A DNA stretch of 9,229 nt from Mogibacterium sp. (GTDB lineage Bacteria; Bacillota; Clostridia; Peptostreptococcales; Anaerovoracaceae): positions 1 through 9,229 of the forward strand of contig JAFREV010000087.1 of NCBI GenBank assembly GCA_017434685.1, written 5' to 3'. A program made the position numbers and the translations under genes. Positions 1 through 5,533 of this stretch are shown one piece after another (within the stretch, counting starts at the first letter, position 1; each line of letters opens with the position of its first letter). The notes under the pieces were generated by a model that did not search any database, had not been told where the DNA came from, and saw only the letters and a program-made list of their open reading frames with translations.

Positions 1-2397
1 TGTTCCGTCAGCCGGAGGAGCTCCGGTACCACCGTTAGCATCGTAGCTTACAACGAGCTGATCCTTAGCTCTCCAAGCAGCATAAATGTTAACTATGTCG
101 CCCTGTTTTGTGGTAAGACCTGCTTTATATGTCTTACCGGCTTTATACATAGCCCAATCCTGTTCTTCGTATATATTCCAACCAACGAAATCGTAGTGAT
201 CTCTGGAAATACCGAGATCGTGAGCACTCGGAAGTACGAGGTTGCCGTATACAGCCGGCTTAAGTTTTGCACTCGTCTCGTCTCCCTCTTTCTCATATAC
301 GAAATCTTTCTGGTTGTATTCAACGTATTCAGATCCTTCGCCATAGTCACTCCAGAATCTGATCTTATATTCGAGAGGTGTCCAATTGGCATAGAGAATA
401 CCATTGGACTTTTTTGTCCAATTCAGGATCGGTTTTGCCCATGCTGCGCCGTCGCTCTGTACTATGGATTCATAGTACTTGGTTCCTTTGCCGTTCTTCT
501 CGGTGTAGAAACCCTCAAATACAAAGCCTTCTCTTGTAGGCGCATTGATTTGCTCGCCGTTATAGTTCGGACCCCATGGGAAGTTGTTTCCAACTTTAAC
601 CTTTACCGGTCTCGAACCGACACCACCTGCTGCATCGAGAGTTACCTCATATGTCGGATAGTCGATGGTATAAGGAAGTGTCTTAAAGTTGCCGGCACTG
701 CCCGGGTCGCCGCCGCTTACGTTATTGGTGACGATCTGTGGGTAAGACTGATCACCACGCAGGCCGTTTGATTTTGCAACGACATTTGCCTCAACCACTG
801 CAGGTGAGTTGGGCTTTGATGTCACATTGTTCGAATATGTAGTGTAAAAAGAGTAATAGTAGTTGATTCCTCCGGAAGTGTTATATCCGTCTTGAAGGAA
901 TGACTGTCCTGTAGGAATGTGTTTAACAACTACAGTCGGCTTTACCGCCGTTCCGTTCTGATACAGATATGAACCGTCCGGATTCAGTGTTGCACTTGAA
1001 TTAGCCGCAAGAGTCGTAGTGATCTCACGAGTAGGAACTACCATATATGTAGTAGAACGTCCGCCGCAGTTATAACCGTTGCTGGTGGTTCTGTATGTGC
1101 TCTGTGCGTTTATATATCCGTTCTTGGCACCATAGCCGTACCAGATAGGTCCGGAGTTACCGTATGAACCGGATCTTCCTCCGTCACCGCCGCCTTTGGC
1201 CTCAGCGCTGCTGTCTGTCTTAGCACTGCCACCGCCGGTACCCCAATAATAGGTGCCGCTAAAGTTGTTGGCGTCACCGGCCTTACTACCATTACACCAA
1301 CCACCTTCATTCCTTACAGCTTTTCCTCCGAAGCCGCCCTGGGCTCCCCAAACTGTATATTGAGCATTGTTTCTGCTGTCATACTGGCTGTAGTCTGTAG
1401 AACCACCGCCGGCGCCGCCACCGCCGCCGCCGCCGCCAGGGCCGCCGGAACCTATGGCATTACCTTTGGCTCCTGCTCCGCCGCCGCCGCCGGATCCACC
1501 GTTAGCATTTCGGTGTCCATAGCCGTATTCGCCTCTGTCTCCAGACATACCGCCGTATCCGGCAAGTCCGCCGGAAGCATTGATTACGACTTTACCATAC
1601 TGATAGAGAGTACCGGAATTTGAAGAGTTTCCTCCATCTCCTCCGTTATCACCCTTGCTGGTTGTTCTAGCACTGCCGTCTCCGGCATCTCCCTGACCGC
1701 CACTGGCACGCCATGTTGTTCCGCTGCCACCGTATGTACCGATACCTGCACCGGCACCGGCACCACCGTAGCCGCCCTTACCACCGCGATATCCGTAGGA
1801 GTTGCTGCTGTCGCTGTGGGAGCTGCTGTTGTTTCCCCAGCCGCCGTTGGCTGCTCTACCACCTGTCGCGTTGATGGTACCCTGACCATCTACGGTAAGT
1901 TTTGCTCCATCCGGCAGATAGATACCAGGGCCGGCACCGCCGGCGCTTTTGTTGGTTTTATTCGTGCCGTTTTCCGTGTAGGTCTGATCGTAAGTATATG
2001 CACGACCACCTTCTACGGTCAGTGTAGCATTGTTAAGGAAAATGAGTTTAACATTACCACTTATGTTCAGCGCTGCCTGTCTGAGTCTCAAGTTAGTTGA
2101 GCTAGGCTTAAGTGTGATGCTGTTCATAATGTAGTAAGTGTTGTTGCTCAAAGTAGCACCGTAGCTCAGACTTGTGATCTGATTACCGGTGCCGTAAATG
2201 CCCTGAAAGTATTTCAGGCCATTCGTACCGGATGCTGTCCATCCGGTGCCGTCAGTAGGAATTGCCGCATAGGCTCTGCCGCTGTCCGTGCCGAACAACT
2301 GCAGACTGTAAAACGGCATCATGCCTACAATGAGCATTACGCTGAGAATAGTGGTTGCTACTCTCCTCATTGCTACTGCTTTTCCTTCCGTTTTCAT
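1..2397 (-). CDS. Secreted glycine-rich surface protein with Listeria-Bacteroides repeats (C-terminus beyond window)
   Basis: The reading frame is open for 799 codons from ATG 2397 to the window edge, so the C-terminus and any anchor are missing. A GAGAGG ribosome binding site lies 8 nt before the ATG. Residues 1-45 form a long signal peptide: a basic start, a hydrophobic core (TTILSVMLIVGMMPF) and an AYA-A cleavage site. Residues of about 60-165 look like beta strands with NxT/LTVEGG-type turns (GIYLPDGAKLTVDGQGTI). About 150-430 is very rich in Gly, Ser, Asn and Tyr, including a run of eight Gly. About 583-799 holds Listeria-Bacteroides (InlB B-type, Flg_new) repeats, recognised by VTLDAAGG, GFVFEGFYTEKNGTKY, LYANWT and VSYDANGG; the last is cut. 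I infer a wall- or surface-exposed adhesin or matrix protein. The Gly-rich part may resemble the ALK/LTK glycine-rich domain; this is a guess. It is divergent from the kinase-regulator operon and likely its target. Confidence 0.8.
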   Translation of the reverse strand, partial: MKTEGKAVAMRRVATTILSVMLIVGMMPFYSLQLFGTDSGRAYAAIPTDGTGWTASGTNGLKYFQGIYGTGNQITSLSYGATLSNNTYYIMNSITLKPSSTNLRLRQAALNISGNVKLIFLNNATLTVEGGRAYTYDQTYTENGTNKTNKSAGGAGPGIYLPDGAKLTVDGQGTINATGGRAANGGWGNNSSSHSDSSNSYGYRGGKGGYGGAGAGAGIGTYGGSGTTWRASGGQGDAGDGSARTTSKGDNGGDGGNSSNSGTLYQYGKVVINASGGLAGYGGMSGDRGEYGYGHRNANGGSGGGGGAGAKGNAIGSGGPGGGGGGGGAGGGSTDYSQYDSRNNAQYTVWGAQGGFGGKAVRNEGGWCNGSKAGDANNFSGTYYWGTGGGSAKTDSSAEAKGGGDGGRSGSYGNSGPIWYGYGAKNGYINAQSTYRTTSNGYNCGGRSTTYMVVPTREITTTLAANSSATLNPDGSYLYQNGTAVKPTVVVKHIPTGQSFLQDGYNTSGGINYYYSFYTTYSNNVTSKPNSPAVVEANVVAKSNGLRGDQSYPQIVTNNVSGGDPGSAGNFKTLPYTIDYPTYEVTLDAAGGVGSRPVKVKVGNNFPWGPNYNGEQINAPTREGFVFEGFYTEKNGKGTKYYESIVQSDGAAWAKPILNWTKKSNGILYANWTPLEYKIRFWSDYGEGSEYVEYNQKDFVYEKEGDETSAKLKPAVYGNLVLPSAHDLGISRDHYDFVGWNIYEEQDWAMYKAGKTYKAGLTTKQGDIVNIYAAWRAKDQLVVSYDANGGTGAPPADGT
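1402..1500 (-). repeat. Poly-glycine triplet tracts inside the surface-protein gene
   Basis: On the plus strand this stretch contains near-perfect CCG triplet runs, for example 1421-1437 (five CCG plus CC) and 1480-1493. They encode consecutive glycines, GGGGGGGG near 1421-1444 and GGGGG near 1478-1492, in the glycine-rich domain. Such in-frame triplet runs can change length by slippage without breaking the frame. Confidence 0.7.
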
Positions 2398-2467
2398 AAC
2401 TGTTTCCTCTCTTTGTAACTCTTCTGTAACCATTGAAATTTCAACGCCTATAGCGTATTACAGCATT

Positions 2468-2476
2468 AGAATACCA
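2468..2476 (-). promoter_or_regulatory. Possible extended -10 promoter of the surface-protein gene
   Basis: On the minus strand the sequence reads TGG-TATTCT, an extended -10 (TGN plus a 4/6 match to TATAAT) about 70 nt upstream of the start codon at 2397. At the expected -35 place (2491-2496) there is only CATACT, not a good -35 hexamer. The palindrome centred at 2504 sits just there, about 43 bp upstream of a start point near 2461. That layout would suit an activator-dependent promoter. Inference only. Confidence 0.35.
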
Positions 2477-2494
2477 CTTTCGAAATAATAAGTA

Positions 2495-2513
2495 TGTAAC
2501 CAATTTGGTAACA
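2495..2513. promoter_or_regulatory. Palindromic operator candidate, copy 1
   Basis: TGTAACCA-ATT-TGGTAACA is an inverted repeat of two 8-bp arms with a 3-bp spacer and one mismatch in the arms. The same 19-bp design recurs, with perfect arms, at 2612-2630. Both copies lie between the divergent surface-protein gene and the kinase-regulator operon. A twofold-symmetric site of this size fits a dimeric helix-turn-helix protein such as the XRE-type response regulator encoded at 3991-4599. That protein-site pairing is inferred. Confidence 0.6.
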
Positions 2514-2611
2514 TTAACCCTTCTGTGACCTTTCATAAACTCTTCTGTAACACAACACTTAAAAAAGAAAATTGCCTATGTGTTCACTGTCTTTAGTTTA
2601 CAGTTATTTTG

Positions 2612-2630
2612 TGTTACCATTCTGGTAACA
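2612..2630. promoter_or_regulatory. Palindromic operator candidate, copy 2
   Basis: TGTTACCA-TTC-TGGTAACA is a perfect 8-bp inverted repeat with a 3-bp spacer. It differs from copy 1 by a single arm base (TGTTACCA against TGTAACCA) plus the spacer. Its centre is 117 bp from that of copy 1 and 90 bp before the kinase start at 2711, so it probably controls the kinase-regulator operon. It overlaps a possible upstream TTG start (2609), which argues that the kinase does not begin there. Confidence 0.65.
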
Positions 2631-2710
2631 TTTTTGGGGTTATTCTGTTGCTTTTGTGTGATGGTGCGAATAGACTAGAGTTGAAAAGAGGAAGGAGCAC
2701 GGCAGTTTTA

Positions 2711-3988
2711 ATGAGTGCTGTTGATATTGAATATTTAATAAGTGCGAATTATGCAGCGTTTCTGATGCTGATAGGACTGTTTATCATCATGCATGTGTAT
2801 CGTGATGTTAAGCTCCCTGCAAGCAAGACATTCGTTTTGATCGCCGCTGTTTTATTTTTCATGTGTGTGGCGCACAGCCTTGAGGGATGGGCGCAGCTGT
2901 CTCCTGATCGGCATGATGTCAGAGTATTCTCGTCTGTGGTTCATTACATACTGCAGCCGTTTGTTATTTATATGGAACTAATCGTTCTCCTGCCGGATCA
3001 TATGGGGAAGACTCGGAGAGTTTTATTCATTCTTCCCCTTTTGGTAAACACGGCGATTTATCTTATCGCGCCGTTTGCGGGGGATCTCGTATTCTGGTAT
3101 GCGGATGATTACAGTTTCAGCAGGGGACCTCTCGGTTCTTCAATTTACATCGTGACGTTCCTGTATCTAATGATGTTGATTTATTGGACGATCAGGACAT
3201 TCCGTAAGAACGAAAAGAGCATGAATGTGGTTTTGATATTCATGATCGGAATTGCCGTACTGACAGGTGTGCTCGAAGGCATCAACGTGGCGTCGGGACA
3301 CATAGACGAGGCGTTTGTGCTCGGCGTGATTATGTTCTATATGTACTTGGTCAACATGTATGAGAGGGATATGGAAGAAAGCCTGATGCAGAAAGAACTC
3401 GAGCTTTCAAAGAATGAGCTGTCGCTTCTTAGGCAGCAGATCAGGACGCACTTTGTGTTTAATTCGCTTAGTATCATTAAGTCTTTGATTAGGAGCAATC
3501 CGGAGAAGGCCGTCGAAGGGCTTGAGAATTTCTCGGATTATCTCAGAGCCAATCTCGATGTTCTCAAGTCTCAGGAACTTGTTTCGTTCGACGAGGAGCT
3601 CGACAACATAGAGGCTTATGTTTCGCTTGCGCTTGCCGATGAGAGCAAAGGCGTCAATGTGGTTTATGACATCAAAGAGAAGTTTTTCAGATTGCCGCCG
3701 CTGAGCATTGAACCGCTGGTGGAAAATGCGATCATCCACGGCATTGCCGGAGGCGGTACGGTAAATGTGTCTACTACGAGTGATGATACATCGTATATTG
3801 TGGTTGTTGCGGATGACGGTGTCGGTTTCGACACGGGCGGAACACCACAGGAAAAGAAAAGAAGAGGTATAGGGGTTGAGAATGTACGTGCCAGAATTGA
3901 AAAACAATGTGGCGGCTCTTTGGATATTAAGAGTGGTTCCGACGGTACCGTGGTGACGGTACGTATACCTAAAGAACAGGGAGAATAG
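2711..3988 (+). CDS. LytS/YehU-type sensor histidine kinase, multi-pass membrane protein
   Basis: This is an autokinase expected to pass phosphate to the regulator encoded 2 nt downstream. From ATG 2711 it has 425 residues. Hydrophobic segments at about 13-30, 39-57, 74-95, 103-121, 143-162, 172-190 and 200-216 give six or seven membrane passes. A short coiled linker (about 217-240) leads to a His_kinase (PF06580-like) domain: H247 in QIRTHFVFNSL, an N-box LVENAIIHG (336-344), a G1 box DDGVGFD (368-374) and a G2 box GIGVENVRARIE (386-397). The usual NPHFLFN reads RTHFVFN. I chose ATG 2711 because AAGGAG (2692-2697) precedes it, though 13 nt away; the frame is open back to TTG 2609, which has no ribosome binding site and overlaps the palindrome. 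The ligand is unknown; no extracellular sensor domain is evident, so the signal may be membrane-borne or a small molecule. Confidence 0.88.
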   Translation: MSAVDIEYLISANYAAFLMLIGLFIIMHVYRDVKLPASKTFVLIAAVLFFMCVAHSLEGWAQLSPDRHDVRVFSSVVHYILQPFVIYMELIVLLPDHMGKTRRVLFILPLLVNTAIYLIAPFAGDLVFWYADDYSFSRGPLGSSIYIVTFLYLMMLIYWTIRTFRKNEKSMNVVLIFMIGIAVLTGVLEGINVASGHIDEAFVLGVIMFYMYLVNMYERDMEESLMQKELELSKNELSLLRQQIRTHFVFNSLSIIKSLIRSNPEKAVEGLENFSDYLRANLDVLKSQELVSFDEELDNIEAYVSLALADESKGVNVVYDIKEKFFRLPPLSIEPLVENAIIHGIAGGGTVNVSTTSDDTSYIVVVADDGVGFDTGGTPQEKKRRGIGVENVRARIEKQCGGSLDIKSGSDGTVVTVRIPKEQGE

Positions 3989-3990
3989 AG

Positions 3991-4599
3991 TTGAGAGTAC
4001 TAATTGTAGACGATGAAAAACTGATAGCAGAAGACCTTAAGAATGAGGTGAACAGGCTTTATCCGGATTATGCAGTCGAAGCTGTGACGAGCGCGGAAGA
4101 CGCACTCGAACTGGTGAAAAAGAAGGAATATGATGTCGCCATGCTGGACATTGATATGGCGGGCATGGACGGGTTGACACTGGCCAGGAAGATACTGGCA
4201 ATCTACCCTGCTATGAACATCATATTTGTCACGGGTTATTCGGAGTATTCGCTTGAGGCTCACGAGCTTTACTGCAGCGCTTTTCTTTTGAAGCCTGTGG
4301 GCGAGCGCAAATTAAAAAAGGCTTTTGAGAATCTCAGAAAGCCTATTGCGAATCTGGATGATGATTTCTACTCACAACACTACCTTGGCAGCGATGTGCT
4401 TGGCAAGAGAATCGAGATGTTCCGCGAGATGCGCGGTATTTCGAGACATGAACTTGCAGACATCATGAACGTTACCCGGCAGACGGTATTTCGCTGGGAG
4501 CACGGCGAGAGAATCCCGGACGTGCTGACATTCGTAAGCCTGGCCAGGGTGCTCGGTGTAGAGATTGGAGATATACTCGGAATAAACGGCGGAGCATAG
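3991..4599 (+). CDS. Response regulator with receiver and XRE-type helix-turn-helix output
   Basis: This 202-residue regulator starts at TTG 3991, which has AGGGAG 7 nt before it and lies 2 nt after the kinase stop, so the two are translated as one operon. Residues 1-115 form a receiver domain: acidic pair D7-D8, phospho-acceptor D53 (MLDIDMAGMDG), T81 in FVTGYSE and K101 in LLKPV. Residues of about 136-198 form an XRE (Cro/CI, HTH_3) DNA-binding domain: GKRIEMFREMRGISRHELA, then MNVTRQTVFRWEHGERIP, then LARVLGVEIGDIL. Kinases of the LytS class normally pair with LytTR-domain regulators; there is no LytTR domain here. It probably binds the palindromes at 2495-2513 and 2612-2630 when phosphorylated, controlling its own operon and the surface protein. 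The domain assignments are secure; the targets are inferred. Confidence 0.9.
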   Translation: MRVLIVDDEKLIAEDLKNEVNRLYPDYAVEAVTSAEDALELVKKKEYDVAMLDIDMAGMDGLTLARKILAIYPAMNIIFVTGYSEYSLEAHELYCSAFLLKPVGERKLKKAFENLRKPIANLDDDFYSQHYLGSDVLGKRIEMFREMRGISRHELADIMNVTRQTVFRWEHGERIPDVLTFVSLARVLGVEIGDILGINGGA

Positions 4600-4625
4600 G
4601 CCCCGCCGTTCTTTGTTTGTTCTTT
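4585..4625 (+). terminator. Intrinsic terminator of the kinase-regulator operon
   Basis: AACGGCGG (4585-4592) pairs with CCGCCGTT (4603-4610) as an 8-bp GC-rich stem with a 10-nt loop. The T-rich run CTTTGTTTGTTCTTT follows. The stop codon (4597-4599) lies in the loop, so the terminator overlaps the gene's end. It also separates this operon from the convergent gene ending at 4656; on the minus strand no T-run follows the hairpin, so it is unlikely to act well both ways. Confidence 0.8.
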
Positions 4626-4655
4626 ATTGGATCTTTGTTTTTACTTGTTGGTAGT

Positions 4656-5462
4656 TTATTTCAGTTCTCCGATGAATTCATCGTTTACGTAGACGAGCGG
4701 TTTAGGCTCATTTTCTTCTGTCGTATAATCCGGTCTTTGCGAGAAGAGGTCTATGAGGCCGCTCGGATCGGAAAGTTCCGTAGCCATGAAGGCTTCTTCG
4801 AAAGCGAGTTTCTCAACAAACAGATAATTCTCATATTTCGAATCCGGGAGTTTGCTGCAGTCTATGAGCACGCCGGTGTGTCCGGTGAACACTTCTTTGC
4901 CGTCCTCAGTTGTGAACATAAGGCTGACCAATGATGCATTTTTATTGAATACCTTTATGCCGTGCTCCTTCCAGTTCTCCGGAAGTGCGTCTTTCATGCC
5001 GCCGCCAGGAATAGCTGTCTCTCCGAACAGGGTTGTGAATACCTGAAGATTGTCTCTGATGAAAAGATATGTGTCTTCGTTTTCTATCTTATCCACATCA
5101 ATCATCAGATAGTCGCCTGTGTATTCCTCTGCTCCCTCGCAGCTGATCTGGTCATCTAAGAGCAGCATGGATGTCATCCTGCAGTCAGGATCTGAATATG
5201 CGTTGGATTTGAAATCCTTGTTTTTGTTTTCGTGATACTCATACACCCATGTCTCAAACAGGTCGACGTTCGAGAGGCCGGCTGCACGCAGAGTGTCGCC
5301 TATTTCACTTACGTCTGCTTCCTGAATAACAGATTTTATCTCGCCTCCATACGGGTTTGAAGATTTTGACTGTTTGAACACAACTGCTACAAGTATGATC
5401 AGCAGCAGGACTGCAGCTGCTGCAATTATTGCAATCTTTTTCTTCTTGTCTAATGCTTTCAT
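4656..5462 (-). CDS. Membrane-anchored DUF4300-like protein
   Basis: A 268-residue protein with ATG 5462 preceded by AAGGAG at 5 nt spacing. The N-terminus is MKALDKKKK followed by a strongly hydrophobic segment (about 10-29) without a lipobox Cys, so it is probably an anchored protein with its bulk outside the membrane. The body resembles DUF4300 from memory: an early TLRAAGLSNVDLF, the cluster DPDCRMTSMLLLDD (91-104), FTTLFGE (142-148), then GHTGVLID (194-201) and YLFVEKLAFEEAF (213-225). The family's role is not known to me. Three Cys remain (C94, C108, C202); two of them could form a disulfide. It follows copA in the same direction, 71 bp away, with its own ribosome binding site and a possible promoter, so it may be co-transcribed or independent. 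A copper link is not shown by any metal-binding motif. Confidence 0.75.
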   Translation of the reverse strand: MKALDKKKKIAIIAAAAVLLLIILVAVVFKQSKSSNPYGGEIKSVIQEADVSEIGDTLRAAGLSNVDLFETWVYEYHENKNKDFKSNAYSDPDCRMTSMLLLDDQISCEGAEEYTGDYLMIDVDKIENEDTYLFIRDNLQVFTTLFGETAIPGGGMKDALPENWKEHGIKVFNKNASLVSLMFTTEDGKEVFTGHTGVLIDCSKLPDSKYENYLFVEKLAFEEAFMATELSDPSGLIDLFSQRPDYTTEENEPKPLVYVNDEFIGELK

Positions 5463-5489
5463 ACTGTCTCCTTTTTTTCGAACATCGTG

Positions 5490-5518
5490 ATTGTAACATC
5501 ATGAGCGTGTCTTGTATA
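5490..5518 (-). promoter_or_regulatory. Possible promoter of the DUF4300-like gene
   Basis: On the minus strand, TATACA (5518-5513) and TACAAT (5495-5490) are separated by 17 bp, giving a 4/6 match at -35 and a 5/6 match at -10. It lies about 30 nt before the start codon at 5462. No terminator hairpin was seen between copA and this gene, so read-through from the copper genes is also possible. Confidence 0.4.
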
Positions 5519-5533
5519 GGTTTGAAAGTGAAA

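Larger units (their letters stand above)
2414..2551. repeat. Direct repeats of GTTAC-type half-sites in the divergent control region
   Basis: The 14-mer AACTCTTCTGTAAC occurs exactly at 2417-2430 and 2538-2551, with a third copy with two mismatches (AACCCTTCTGTGAC) at 2516-2529. A further GTAAC lies at 2415-2419. Neighbouring copies are 11 bp (2419 to 2430) and 22 bp (2529 to 2551) apart, close to one and two helical turns. The half-sites share their core with the palindromes at 2495 and 2612. Nearby, 2433-2444 is a 12-bp perfect palindrome (TTGAAATTTCAA) in the presumed leader of the surface-protein gene. Confidence 0.55.

Noticed and set aside
196..771. Plus-strand 191-codon open frame opposite the surface-protein gene
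   Set aside because: It is antisense to the Listeria-Bacteroides repeat region, whose minus-strand reading gives recognisable repeats; the plus reading gives nothing familiar.
1402..1500. CCG triplet runs as a CRISPR array or mobile-element repeat
   Set aside because: They are short in-frame triplet runs encoding glycine, with no spacers, no unit longer than a codon and no flanking repeats.
2609..2710. Upstream TTG start for the kinase giving 34 more residues
   Set aside because: No ribosome binding site precedes 2609, and the first codons overlap the palindromic operator at 2612-2630. ATG 2711 has AAGGAG upstream, though with a long spacing.
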